Notes under the pieces: generated by a model
Seen by the model: only the letters and a program-made list of their open reading frames with translations
Databases searched by the model: none
Told to the model about the DNA's origin: nothing
Source of the DNA: Alphaproteobacteria bacterium
GTDB taxonomy: Bacteria; Pseudomonadota; Alphaproteobacteria; RF32; UBA3637
DNA: 28,668 nt
Direction of reading: 5' to 3'
NCBI GenBank assembly: GCA_017414845.1
Contig: JAFQJY010000122.1
Span: forward strand, 1-28,668
Program-made: the position numbers and the translations under genes
Part shown: positions 1 to 7,767 of the stretch, piece by piece
How the letters are laid out: the number at the start of each line of letters is the position of its first letter
How positions within the stretch are numbered: the first letter of the stretch is position 1

Positions 1-1315
1 GCTCTTCTATCGTCTTGACAGCATGCATGACCGTTGTATGATCCCGCCCGAAGCCAAGTCCGATGTCCGGCAGAGATTTCGTCGTCATTGTTTTGGCCAA
101 ATACATGGCAACCTGTCTCGGACGAGCAATCTTTCTGTCCCTGCGCACGGATTTTAAATCCGATAAGTTGATGTTAAAATAATCAGCCGTGTGTTTTTGT
201 ATTTCGGCCATTGTTACCTCTTTTTGATACGACTCCATTAAATCTCTCAGAATCATTTGCGTCGTAGAAAGTGTAATCGGCGTTCCGAGAAGTTGTGCCG
301 ACGCAACAACCTTACGTAAAGCCCCTTCCAATTCACGTACGTTCGTCGTAATTTTTTCAGATAAAAATTCAATCACGTCAAACGGAACCTGAACGCCCAT
401 TTGCTGTGCTTTAACTTCCAAAATTCCTAAACGCATCTCATAGGTCGTCGGTAAAATATCAACCACAAGCCCCTGTGCGATTCGGCTTCTCAGCCTCTCT
501 TCAAGCCCCTGTAAAGCCAACGGCGTTGAATCCGAACACATAATAATCTGCTTACCTTGTTCAATCAGTGCATTAAACGTATGGAAAAATTCTTCCTGCG
601 TTCCGTGCTTTCCGCAAATAAACTGAACGTCATCAATAATTAAAACATCTACATTCCTGAATAATTCACGAAAAGAAATCGTATCATCTTTTTTAAGTGA
701 CTGTACAAACTGATACATGAATTTTTCGGCAGAAACATACAGAATCCTCTTTTCCGGAAAATTCTTCCTGATATCCCATGCCATCGCATGCATCAGGTGT
801 GTTTTCCCCTGCCCGACGGAACTGTACACATAAAGCGGATTGAGACTCCCGTCTAACATACCGGAGACACGTTTGGCAACGGCAACGGCAAACTCGTTGG
901 ATTTACCCACAATATAATTATCAAACGTAAAATCAGGATCTAACCCCGTTTCCGATAAATCATAAGAAACGGCAGGCGTTTCATTTAAATTGACGGACGA
1001 CTTAAATGTATCCGCTTTTTCATCCGCACTGCACACAGGATCCGTTACAGGTGTTTTTGTCCGTATCAAAACTTTTTCCAACTGAGGATTTTCATTTTGC
1101 CATAACGAACAAATAAGCCTGTCATAAGATTTTGCTTGAATCCACTCCTGCATAAAACGAGTCGGCACAGATAAACAAACCTCTCCCTCAGAGGTCATCT
1201 GAGGCGTAATCTCCGACAACCAGCCGTTAAGAACGGTATCCGATGACTCATCCATAATTTTGCGACAGACATTCTGCCACTGAGCCACTAAAGACGTATT
1301 TATTTCATTGCTCAT
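1..1315 (-). CDS. dnaA: Chromosomal replication initiator DnaA (3' end outside window)
   Basis: DnaA is the AAA+ initiator that binds DnaA boxes at oriC, melts the duplex and recruits helicase. The translation starts MSNEINTSLVAQW at 1315, with no clear Shine-Dalgarno apart from a weak AAAGGGAA. About 438 codons are in the window and only the last few residues are missing. Visible are the N-terminal helicase-interaction domain, a variable linker, Walker A SSVGQGKTHLMHA (about residues 164-177), Walker B VLIIDDVQF (about 223-231), and the domain IV signature GFGRDHTTVMHAV near the C-terminus. The first Walker A glycine is replaced: SSVGQGKT instead of the usual GGVGLGKT. The gene is divided from rpsT, also on the minus strand, by 852 bases holding a GANTC cluster. 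Identity is secure from the sequence. Confidence 0.97.
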   Translation of the reverse strand, partial: MSNEINTSLVAQWQNVCRKIMDESSDTVLNGWLSEITPQMTSEGEVCLSVPTRFMQEWIQAKSYDRLICSLWQNENPQLEKVLIRTKTPVTDPVCSADEKADTFKSSVNLNETPAVSYDLSETGLDPDFTFDNYIVGKSNEFAVAVAKRVSGMLDGSLNPLYVYSSVGQGKTHLMHAMAWDIRKNFPEKRILYVSAEKFMYQFVQSLKKDDTISFRELFRNVDVLIIDDVQFICGKHGTQEEFFHTFNALIEQGKQIIMCSDSTPLALQGLEERLRSRIAQGLVVDILPTTYEMRLGILEVKAQQMGVQVPFDVIEFLSEKITTNVRELEGALRKVVASAQLLGTPITLSTTQMILRDLMESYQKEVTMAEIQKHTADYFNINLSDLKSVRRDRKIARPRQVAMYLAKTMTTKSLPDIGLGFGRDHTTVMHAVKTIEE

Positions 1316-1740
1316 TTATAATTCCCTTTAAAAGTAATAAGATCCGTTCAAAAACACTTTTTACGAGTCGGCGACTCCATCTCGAACTGAACTCATTGTA
1401 TAAAAAAACACTCCTTAAAAACAAGGATTCTTTTTGCCGATTTTGTAATTAAATTGCTTGACCCAAGATATAGAAAAGTGAATCTATATCTTGTAAAAAC
1501 AGTTTTAATTACTTGAAAAATAACAATAAATAAAATGATATGAAAAAAAATTCATCTGACCTGACGACTCGGTGCGACTCCACTGATTCCCTTGATGGAA
1601 TCGTTTAAAAAGTTATTGAAGGAGTCTTTAAAAAAAATACTTTTTTTCATTCGTTTTATTTTTTATTTTTCCCTTATCATAACGTGTAAAAAGAACCGTC
1701 ATGATAAAAAAAAGACCCGTCTGCGTGAACAGAACGAGTC
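1316..1740. promoter_or_regulatory. dnaA upstream region with ten GANTC sites
   Basis: GANTC occurs at 1365, 1373, 1426, 1480, 1566, 1576, 1585, 1598, 1622 and 1736, ten times in about 375 bases. One or two would be expected in DNA this AT-rich, and none is seen from 1741 to 2160. Two of the sites form the near-palindrome GAGTCG-G-CGACTC at 1365-1377. GANTC is the target of the alphaproteobacterial cell-cycle methylase CcrM, which is known to affect dnaA transcription in Caulobacter; whether this organism has CcrM cannot be seen here. A weak candidate dnaA promoter is TTGTTT, 18-base spacer, TACAAT (minus strand; -10 at 1395-1400). No gene is evident in this stretch. Confidence 0.6.
1464..1493. 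repeat. Perfect 11-bp inverted repeat upstream of dnaA
   Basis: CAAGATATAGA at 1464-1474 and its exact reverse complement TCTATATCTTG at 1483-1493 flank an 8-base loop, AAAGTGAA. A GANTC site at 1480-1484 straddles the loop and the second arm. The arms are AT-rich and no T-run follows, so it looks more like a protein-binding operator than a terminator. It lies about 150 bases upstream of the dnaA start codon. Confidence 0.6.
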
Positions 1741-1749
1741 GTTTTTTTT
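1714..1749 (+). terminator. Intrinsic terminator, probably bidirectional
   Basis: An imperfect stem starting GACCCGTCTG (1714-1723) pairs with CAGAACGAGTC (1730-1740), with one bulge and one mismatch. It is followed by T8 on the plus strand and preceded by A8, which gives a T-run on the minus strand. It may insulate dnaA from rpsT read-through. No convincing plus-strand gene lies in front of it. Confidence 0.6.
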
Positions 1750-1800
1750 AATTTCCAAATGTCCGTTTTTCTCTCTTTCTTTTTAATCACTATTTTAATG

Positions 1801-1900
1801 GCTCACACTTTTTTCAAACAAGTTTGTTCGGCGCACAACCTTGCGAACCTGTCGGTTGAGCCGAATTATTTACATCTGCCTGCTCACGCAGGTGGTTTTA
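1801..1900 (+). repeat. Dispersed intergenic repeat, copy A
   Basis: About 100 bases match a second copy at 23207-23307. Shared blocks include CAAACAAGTTTG (itself a 5-bp inverted repeat), the TCGGTTGA segment and CCTGCTCACGC. The GCTCAC motif occurs at both ends, 81 bases apart here and 82 in copy B. Several changes between copies keep a possible fold: CGGTTGAACCG in B is CGGTTGAGCCG here. Downstream to about 2035 follow more small palindromes: ACGGG/ACCCGT-type at about 1920-1933, CTATT/AATAG at about 1939-1951, and GGTAT/ATACC at about 1979-1994. No open frame is conserved between the copies. Confidence 0.7.
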
Positions 1901-2043
1901 CATTCCATATACAGATATCCACGGGTGAACCCGTAGTTCTATTAAGAATAGTTTGACCACACTCGTTGGCGTGAATACGGTATCTGATAATACCTTTGCA
2001 TTCTGCCCTGAGTAAACTCGGAGTTTTCTGTAAAGCATATAAT

Positions 2044-2069
2044 AAAAAAAGAGGATAAAAATCCTCTTT
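2044..2069 (-). terminator. Second terminator downstream of rpsT
   Basis: The perfect 8-bp stem AAAGAGGA (2048-2055) / TCCTCTTT (2062-2069) has a 6-base loop. On the minus strand the stem continues into a T7 run. It probably backs up the terminator at 2092-2123. Confidence 0.7.
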
Positions 2070-2091
2070 AATTCTAAAAATAACGACACAT

Positions 2092-2123
2092 AAAAAAAGA
2101 AGGAACAGATTTCTCCGTTCCTT
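2092..2123 (-). terminator. rpsT terminator
   Basis: The stem AAGGAAC (2100-2106) / GTTCCTT (2117-2123) is followed on the minus strand by a T-run (A-run 2092-2098 on plus). T8 on the other side means it can also work in plus orientation. Another hairpin, CGGTGT/ACACCG at 2144-2160, sits just after the rpsT stop. Confidence 0.75.
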
Positions 2124-2167
2124 CCTTTTTTTTATAAAAGTATCGGTGTAGCACACACCGCTCCCCG

Positions 2168-2431
2168 TTACGCCATTGCTTTAATCCGCGCAGACAAACG
2201 AGAAGTCTTCCGAGAAGCCGTTCCACTTTTCATAACGCCTTTGCCGGCAGCTTTTGCCAAAGCCGACTCAGCCATTTTAAACTCAGCCTGTGCACAAGCC
2301 TTGTCCCCTGTGGCGACAGCCTTCTCAACTTTTTTCACCTGTGTCCGAACACTGTTTAAATAAGAAGCGTTGAACGCAGCTGCTTTTTCATTTCTTTTAA
2401 TTCTTGTTTTTGCCGAAATATGATTGGCCAT
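2168..2431 (-). CDS. rpsT: 30S ribosomal protein S20
   Basis: S20 is a small basic protein that binds 16S rRNA early in 30S assembly. The 87-aa product begins MANHISAKTRIKRNEKAA and is rich in Lys, Arg and Ala along its length, as expected for the helical S20 fold; length matches the family. Start at 2431 is supported by AAGGAA seven bases upstream. It has its own promoter (2483-2511) and tandem terminators, so it is probably monocistronic. rpsT beside dnaA is a common alphaproteobacterial arrangement. Confidence 0.97.
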   Translation of the reverse strand: MANHISAKTRIKRNEKAAAFNASYLNSVRTQVKKVEKAVATGDKACAQAEFKMAESALAKAAGKGVMKSGTASRKTSRLSARIKAMA

Positions 2432-2482
2432 TTTACATTCCTTATATCAATTAGTTATAGTTATCCCCGTTGACTGACGAAT

Positions 2483-2511
2483 CTTATACACCAAAAAAAG
2501 AAAAAAGTCAA
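2483..2511 (-). promoter_or_regulatory. rpsT promoter
   Basis: On the minus strand TTGACT (2506-2511), a 17-base spacer and TATAAG (2483-2488) make a good housekeeping promoter. Predicted start of transcription is near 2476, giving a leader of about 45 nt. On the plus strand TTATACACC at 2484-2492 overlaps the -10 and is one base from the DnaA-box consensus TTATNCACA. A GANTC site lies at 2479-2483. Confidence 0.75.
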
Positions 2512-2545
2512 GCGTTTTTTTATAAAAAATTATTTTTTTTACATT

Positions 2546-2887
2546 TTAATTGGATTTGAGTTCAAAACGAACCGTTGTTTTCCCTTTTAAGGTATGTGTT
2601 TCTATGGATAAAGTTTCATTTTCACGAACAAATTCTTTGCCGGTACATTTCCATCCCAACTGAGGGAGCGAATCGGCATAAAACTGTTTAACTTCTTTCG
2701 GAGAAAGTGTCTCAGCATAGGCTGTTGTCTGGACGATTCGCCCTTCCGGCGCATCAAAGGTCATATCCATATCAGGCAGATGAACCAATCCTTCCATCAA
2801 AGGAACATCTTCCGAGCCGGCAACATAAACCGTCTGAGCAGAAACGGAAAAAATCCAGAAACTTAAAATAAATATCAGTTTTTTCAT
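2546..2887 (-). CDS. Small exported protein of unknown function
   Basis: 113 aa with a signal peptide (residues 1-17, cleavage likely after VSA). The mature part holds MEGLVHLPDMDMTFDAPEGR and later FYADSLPQLGW. From memory this pattern (target of about 100 residues with FD.P.GRI and FY...LPQLGW) recurs in small periplasmic alphaproteobacterial proteins coded near the mutM/rpsT region, but I cannot confirm a family. It overlaps the end of the upstream gene by 4 bases, so the two are translationally coupled and probably act together at the cell envelope. No catalytic motif is visible. Confidence 0.75.
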   Translation of the reverse strand: MKKLIFILSFWIFSVSAQTVYVAGSEDVPLMEGLVHLPDMDMTFDAPEGRIVQTTAYAETLSPKEVKQFYADSLPQLGWKCTGKEFVRENETLSIETHTLKGKTTVRFELKSN

Positions 2888-3630
2888 TTGGATGGCATCG
2901 GTGCTTCTTCTAAATCAGACTCGGAAAAAATAGGCTCATTTTTACCGGCACGGGTTGTCCTGTGTCCCGTTTTATGAAGTGTTGCCGAATTTTTAGCCGT
3001 TGTTTCCGGAGTCGCCACGACAGGTTGTTCGCTCGGCATTTCACCCTCCACAGGCGTTTCTCCGTCCATACGAATTTCTCCATAGAGTGTCAAATCCAAA
3101 ATTTCTTTACGAAGTCTTGTAATTTCAGCCTCTGCATTTCTGATTTTTTCATCATCTTCGGCAGACTGTTTTTCACTCATCTGATTGAACATTTGGATTG
3201 TTTCATTGAGGAATGCCGTAGATTTATCCATATCTTCCACCGTTAAAAACTGCTCAATGTTCACAGCCAATTCATCGGCCTCCTGATGCCCTTTCAGAGC
3301 GGCAAGAGATGCCCATTTATAGGCGGCTAAATCACTTTTGGGAAGTCCGATTCCCCGATGATACATCCATGCAACACGATACTGTGCATCCACATTTCCG
3401 AGAAATGCCGACGCCATCATACAATACCCTGCACCTTGCTGAATATAGCCCGTTTCATTCAAAAAACGCATACCGAGGTCATACAGTTCATCCGGATCAA
3501 ATGTCGAATCGCATTCCGTCGGTACGAACATTTCTTTTCCCGTATCGTCAAAGCCCCAAAAAACCTCTTGCGCCCGAGCAGAAAAACTCACACACAAAGC
3601 CAGTAAGCAGAAAATTATTTTTTTAAGCAT
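2884..3630 (-). CDS. Exported Sel1-repeat-like protein
   Basis: 248 aa starting MLKKIIFCLL. A signal peptide covers residues 1-20 (cleavage after ARA). Residues about 45-120 resemble Sel1/TPR-like repeats: YDLGMRFLNE, then AQYRVAWMYHRGIGLPKSDL and AAYKWASLAALKGHQEA. A charged probable coiled coil follows at about 155-180, then a low-complexity Pro/Glu/Thr tail. Sel1 proteins usually scaffold other proteins; the partner is unknown. I chose ATG at 3630 over GTG at 3636 because GAGG lies five bases before the ATG but overlaps the GTG. The stop overlaps the next gene. Divergent from glgP. Confidence 0.8.
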   Translation of the reverse strand: MLKKIIFCLLALCVSFSARAQEVFWGFDDTGKEMFVPTECDSTFDPDELYDLGMRFLNETGYIQQGAGYCMMASAFLGNVDAQYRVAWMYHRGIGLPKSDLAAYKWASLAALKGHQEADELAVNIEQFLTVEDMDKSTAFLNETIQMFNQMSEKQSAEDDEKIRNAEAEITRLRKEILDLTLYGEIRMDGETPVEGEMPSEQPVVATPETTAKNSATLHKTGHRTTRAGKNEPIFSESDLEEAPMPSK

Positions 3631-3767
3631 GGTCACCTCAAACTTTTTTCTTGTATAGAATAGACTATTTCTTTATAAATTAAAAGATAATCCATTTACT
3701 TTTAACATAAAGTTAATTTTTGTTGAAAATAATGTAATGAGTTTGAAACAGTCAAGGGAATATAAAA

Positions 3768-6218
3768 ATGAAGAAAAAAGCGCTTTTCAAAAAACCGACC
3801 GCCGATGAAATGGCAGCCATGATTGAATGGCATATGAAATATACTTTGTGCAAGCAAATGTCCGAGGCGTCCAAGGAACACCTTTTCACGGCATTAGCAC
3901 TTGCTGTCAGGGATTTATGTGTCAATCAGATGTTTTCTACGGCAGAAAGGCATTCCAAAAAAGACCCCAAACGTGTCTACTATCTCTCTTTGGAGTACCT
4001 TATCGGACGGCTTTTGGAAAACAATCTTCACAATTTCGGATTATATGAACTTATCGGAAAAATTAAATTGGATAATCCGATTCCCTTGAAAGACGTGATT
4101 GATTCCGAATATGATCCGGCACTCGGTAACGGTGGTCTCGGTCGTTTGGCAGCCTGTTTTTTAGATTCTATTGCAACACTCGGACTGCCGGGATACGGTT
4201 ATGGTATCAACTATTCTTTCGGACTGTTCCGTCAACGTTTTGAAAACGGCTATCAGAAAGAAAGCGCCGATTCGTGGTTGGAAAGAGCCTCTCCGTGGTT
4301 GATTGAACGCTCGGACAGAGCCTGTTACGTCCCGATGCGTGGGCGTATTGTTTGGGATGACAAAGACGGTGTCAGCACACCTCGTTGGGTGGATATCAGT
4401 CATATTATGGGGATTCCCAGTGATATGCCGATTGTCGGGTTTAAAGGAGAAACCGTCAACTATCTGCGTCTGTTCTCTGCCCGTTCAACGACAACATTGG
4501 ATTTACAGACATTTAATTCCGGCGGTTATATTGATGCCGTGGAACAAAACATTCGTATTGAAACGATTTCAAAGGTACTTTATCCCTCCGACTCGTTTGA
4601 AGCCGGTCGTGAACTCCGTTTAATACAACAGTATTTCTTTGTTGCCTGTGCCATCAACGATATTTTAAGACGATTCTCGGAAGATCACGAAGATTTAAGA
4701 GAACTGCCCGAAAAAGTCGTTATTCAACTCAATGACACCCATCCGACTTTGGCAATCGCCGAATTGATGCGTATTTTAATAGATGTTCACGGTTTTGATT
4801 TTGAAGAAGCTTTTGATATTACGTCCAGAACAATGGCTTACACCAATCACACTTTGTTGCCGGAAGCGTTGGAAAAATGGCCTGTTTCTTTGTTTGAAAA
4901 AGATTTACCCCGTCATTTGCTGATTATCTATGACATCAATGAATGGCTGATGAAAAAAGTCAGAGAACGTTTCCCCGGTGATGTCGGCAAACTCAATCGG
5001 ATGAGTATTATTGAAGAAGATTACGAGAAAAAAGTCCGTATGGCAAATTTAGCCATTACCGGTTGTTTTTCCGTCAACGGTGTGGCAGCACTTCACTCTG
5101 AACTGATAAAAACCAATTTAGTTCCTGATTTTTATGAAATGTGGCCGGAAAGATTTAACAATAAAACAAACGGTGTCACACCCAGACGTTGGCTTTTGGA
5201 TTGTAATACGGAACTGGCCAATCTGATTTCGTCCCGAATCGGTGATGACTGGTTGACGGATTTGACACATTTAAGAAAACTGGAAGCCTTTGTGGATGAT
5301 AAAAATTTCCTCAATGATTTTATGACCGTAAAGAAAATGGCAAAACAGCGTCTGTCTGATTTCATCTTGAAAACAACAGGCGTTGTTACGGATCCGACCT
5401 CTCTTTTTGATGTGCAGGTCAAACGTATTCACGAGTATAAACGGCAACTTTTAAATGCGCTTCATATCATTTACGAATACTTACGTATTACGGAAGACGG
5501 TTATGTTCTGCCGACAAAGAAAACCTATATTTTCGGCGGAAAAGCAGCGCCTGAGTACACAACGGCAAAATTGATTATTAAACTGATCAATAATATCGCT
5601 CGTGTTGTCAATCATGACCCGAGAGCCGCCGAGCAAATGCGTGTTGTCTTTATTCCTGATTACAAAGTATCCGTCGCAGAAATGATATTCCCGGGTTCTG
5701 ATGTATCGGAGCAAATTTCTACGGCCGGTTTTGAAGCCTCCGGAACAGGCAATATGAAGTTTATGATGAACGGTGCTTTAACACTCGGAACACTGGACGG
5801 CGCCAACGTGGAAATCAGGCAGGAAGTCGGTGAAGAAAACTTCTATCTGTTCGGGCTGACGGCCGATGAAGTTCACACACGTCATCGGGACGGTTCGCAT
5901 AAGCCGTGGGATTACTATAATAACGACAGTCGTATCAAACGGGTTATGGATGCCTTGACATCCAGTCTGTTCTGTGATGATGTGCCAGGACTGTTTAATC
6001 CTTTGTTCCAGAATATTATGTTTAATGACTTCTATATGGTTTTGGCAGACTTTGACAGTTATGTCAAAACACAGGAACAAATTGCAAAAGACTATACAAA
6101 TCCGATGGCATGGGCCAGAAAAGCGCTTTTAAATGTTGCCAGAAGCGGTAAATTTTCTTCTGACAGAACCATCACCGAGTATGCAAACGACATTTGGCAT
6201 GTCAAACCGACACTTTAA
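3768..6218 (+). CDS. glgP: Glycogen/starch alpha-glucan phosphorylase
   Basis: The enzyme uses phosphate to cleave alpha-1,4 glucans, releasing glucose-1-phosphate in the cytoplasm. The 816-aa product has full family length. It carries YYLSLEYLIGRLLENNLHN near the N-terminus, NDTHPTLAIAELMR in the middle and the pyridoxal phosphate signature EASGTGNMKFMMNG, with the cofactor lysine at about residue 664. GGGAA precedes the ATG. No other glycogen gene is nearby. It is followed after only 9 bases by trmB, so they are probably co-transcribed. The 137-base divergent spacer upstream gave no convincing promoter by eye. Confidence 0.97.
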   Translation: MKKKALFKKPTADEMAAMIEWHMKYTLCKQMSEASKEHLFTALALAVRDLCVNQMFSTAERHSKKDPKRVYYLSLEYLIGRLLENNLHNFGLYELIGKIKLDNPIPLKDVIDSEYDPALGNGGLGRLAACFLDSIATLGLPGYGYGINYSFGLFRQRFENGYQKESADSWLERASPWLIERSDRACYVPMRGRIVWDDKDGVSTPRWVDISHIMGIPSDMPIVGFKGETVNYLRLFSARSTTTLDLQTFNSGGYIDAVEQNIRIETISKVLYPSDSFEAGRELRLIQQYFFVACAINDILRRFSEDHEDLRELPEKVVIQLNDTHPTLAIAELMRILIDVHGFDFEEAFDITSRTMAYTNHTLLPEALEKWPVSLFEKDLPRHLLIIYDINEWLMKKVRERFPGDVGKLNRMSIIEEDYEKKVRMANLAITGCFSVNGVAALHSELIKTNLVPDFYEMWPERFNNKTNGVTPRRWLLDCNTELANLISSRIGDDWLTDLTHLRKLEAFVDDKNFLNDFMTVKKMAKQRLSDFILKTTGVVTDPTSLFDVQVKRIHEYKRQLLNALHIIYEYLRITEDGYVLPTKKTYIFGGKAAPEYTTAKLIIKLINNIARVVNHDPRAAEQMRVVFIPDYKVSVAEMIFPGSDVSEQISTAGFEASGTGNMKFMMNGALTLGTLDGANVEIRQEVGEENFYLFGLTADEVHTRHRDGSHKPWDYYNNDSRIKRVMDALTSSLFCDDVPGLFNPLFQNIMFNDFYMVLADFDSYVKTQEQIAKDYTNPMAWARKALLNVARSGKFSSDRTITEYANDIWHVKPTL

Positions 6219-6227
6219 GGGAAAAAG

Positions 6228-6962
6228 ATGGAAAAAGAAATTTTACGTTTTTACGGTCGCAGGCACGGTAAAAGTTTAAAACCGTCTCGGGTGTTTTTGA
6301 TGGAGAATCTGCTTCCTGAAATTGCCGTTTCAAAACCGACAACGGAAAACTTTGATTTTGAAACACTCTTTGATTTTAAACCGAAAGAGGTATGGCTTGA
6401 AGTCGGTTTCGGCGGTGGAGAACACTTGGCTGAACAGGCACTTCGTCATCCGGATATTGCTTTTGTCGGTGCAGAGCCTTTTATGAACGGCGTTGCTTCT
6501 CTTTTAACACATATCAACGGTTCTCATGATGTTCCTTTCAAAGAGGAAAACCCGCTGATAGAAGAAAGGCGTGCCGATAATGTCCGTATTTGGCCGGAAG
6601 ATATCCGACAACTTTTTCCGCTGACGAAAGAGAAAAGTTTTGACCGAATTTTTGTTCTTTATCCTGACCCATGGCCGAAAAGCCGTCATGAGAATCGCCG
6701 TTTTTTAGTCAAAGAAAACCTGAAAGAATTGTACAGGCTTTTAAAAGATGACGGGCAGTTGCGTGTAGCAACAGATGTGGAAGGTTATGCCTTGTGGGCG
6801 ATGGAAGAAATTGAAGGAAGCGGTTTATTTCATCAGACGAATCCGGACTTGCATAAAGCCCCTGACGATTGGGTGCCGACTCGTTATGAACAAAAGGGAT
6901 TAAAAGCAGGTCGTACACCCTTCTATCTTTCGTACAGAAAGAACCTTGACGAAAAGAGATAA
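6228..6962 (+). CDS. trmB: tRNA (guanine-N7-)-methyltransferase
   Basis: TrmB makes m7G46 in the tRNA variable loop using S-adenosylmethionine. The 244-aa product shows FYGRRHGK (residues 8-15), the SAM-binding loop EVGFGGGEH (58-66), the catalytic YPDPWPKSRH (145-154) and PTRYEQKG (217-224), all in family order. Compared with usual TrmB there seems to be an extra 12-15 residues at about 99-117, between the second SAM strand and NVRI. A GGGAA Shine-Dalgarno sits in the 9-base gap after glgP. Its last codons contain the promoter of the next operon. Confidence 0.96.
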   Translation: MEKEILRFYGRRHGKSLKPSRVFLMENLLPEIAVSKPTTENFDFETLFDFKPKEVWLEVGFGGGEHLAEQALRHPDIAFVGAEPFMNGVASLLTHINGSHDVPFKEENPLIEERRADNVRIWPEDIRQLFPLTKEKSFDRIFVLYPDPWPKSRHENRRFLVKENLKELYRLLKDDGQLRVATDVEGYALWAMEEIEGSGLFHQTNPDLHKAPDDWVPTRYEQKGLKAGRTPFYLSYRKNLDEKR

Positions 6963-6974
6963 AAAGGTTATATT
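6946..6974 (+). promoter_or_regulatory. Promoter of the STAS-hprK-EIIA-HPr operon
   Basis: TTGACG (6946-6951), a 17-base spacer and TATATT (6969-6974) lie across the end of trmB. Transcription would begin near 6981, just ahead of a strong AGGAAGGAG Shine-Dalgarno at 6984-6992. Confidence 0.7.
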
Positions 6975-6998
6975 GTTTTCATAGGAAGGAGACCTTTT

Positions 6999-7304
6999 AT
7001 GGAATATCAGGTTCAACAAGAAGCCACCGGTCCCGTCATTCAGATGAAAGGACCTTTTACAATCAGAGATCACGATCGTTTTTTTGAAATTGTTTCTTTG
7101 ATTAAAACGGCGACAGATAAAAAAATCACATTTGATTTAAGCGGATGTACGATGATTGACAGTGCGGCACTGGGTATGTTTGTCATTGCCAGTGATGAAG
7201 CCTCTGTCAAAGACATATCCCTTTTTATAAGAGGGGCTTACGGCAAAGTTAAAGATATTATGCTGTCTGTTTTATTTGATAATTTTTATACCTTTGAGGA
7301 CTGA
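6999..7304 (+). CDS. STAS-domain protein (anti-sigma factor antagonist type)
   Basis: The 101-aa product is a single STAS domain. DLSGCTMIDSAALGMFVIAS matches the core of SpoIIAA/RsbV-type antagonists, with Ser55 at the place normally phosphorylated by a partner kinase (usual form IDSSGLG). Such proteins switch partners with an anti-sigma/serine kinase. Here the stop codon overlaps the hprK start by one base, which is unusual because HprK is itself a serine kinase. No anti-sigma kinase of the RsbW type is in the window. Start supported by a strong AGGAAGGAG. Confidence 0.85.
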   Translation: MEYQVQQEATGPVIQMKGPFTIRDHDRFFEIVSLIKTATDKKITFDLSGCTMIDSAALGMFVIASDEASVKDISLFIRGAYGKVKDIMLSVLFDNFYTFED

Positions 7305-7741
7305 TGAACGTTCACGCCAGTTGTATTGCCATTGACGGTCAGGGAGTTCTTCTGTGGGGAGAATGTGGCGTCGGGAAAAGCGACCTTGCGCTTCGGATGA
7401 TAGAAAAAGGCGCAATTCTTGTTGCTGACGATTATCCTGTACTGGAAGAAAAAGACGGTATTCTTTATGCCTCTTGTCCCGAAAGTATTCAGGGAAAACT
7501 GGAAATCAGAGGACTGGGCATTTTTGAATTTCCGTTTATGGAAAAAGTTCCTGTTCGGCTGTTAGTGGATTTATCTCCCGAAAAAGAAATTGAACGTTTT
7601 CCTCTTGAAAAAACACCTCTGCCGGAAGAGTTTCCTTTTGATGTAGCATGTGTTCGTTTACGTTCTTTTGAAGCCTCTACACCGATGAAAATTAAAACTT
7701 ACCTTGCTTTTTTACTTGAAAAAAATAAAAAAACAGAATAA
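7304..7741 (+). CDS. hprK: HPr kinase/phosphorylase, short alphaproteobacterial form
   Basis: HprK phosphorylates or dephosphorylates a serine on HPr. This 145-aa version has only the catalytic domain: Walker A GECGVGKS (residues 19-26), VADDYPVL (40-47) and the signature EIRGLGI (67-73). Alphaproteobacterial HprK proteins characteristically lack the N-terminal domain of the Firmicute enzyme, so this is not a truncation. Start overlaps the STAS stop (TGATG). EIIA and HPr follow. In many alphaproteobacteria the chvG-chvI two-component system precedes hprK; here the STAS gene takes that place. Confidence 0.93.
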   Translation: MNVHASCIAIDGQGVLLWGECGVGKSDLALRMIEKGAILVADDYPVLEEKDGILYASCPESIQGKLEIRGLGIFEFPFMEKVPVRLLVDLSPEKEIERFPLEKTPLPEEFPFDVACVRLRSFEASTPMKIKTYLAFLLEKNKKTE

Positions 7742-7767
7742 AACTAATACAACAGAGGTTAAAAATT

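Noticed and set aside
1592..1956. Two short open frames on the plus strand (64 and 65 aa)
   Set aside because: One crosses the GANTC cluster and a terminator, the other crosses repeat copy A. Neither has a Shine-Dalgarno or a sensible composition, and the frame is not kept in copy B.
1884..2156. 90-aa open frame on the minus strand downstream of rpsT
   Set aside because: It runs through both rpsT terminators and the palindrome-rich region, with no ribosome-binding site.
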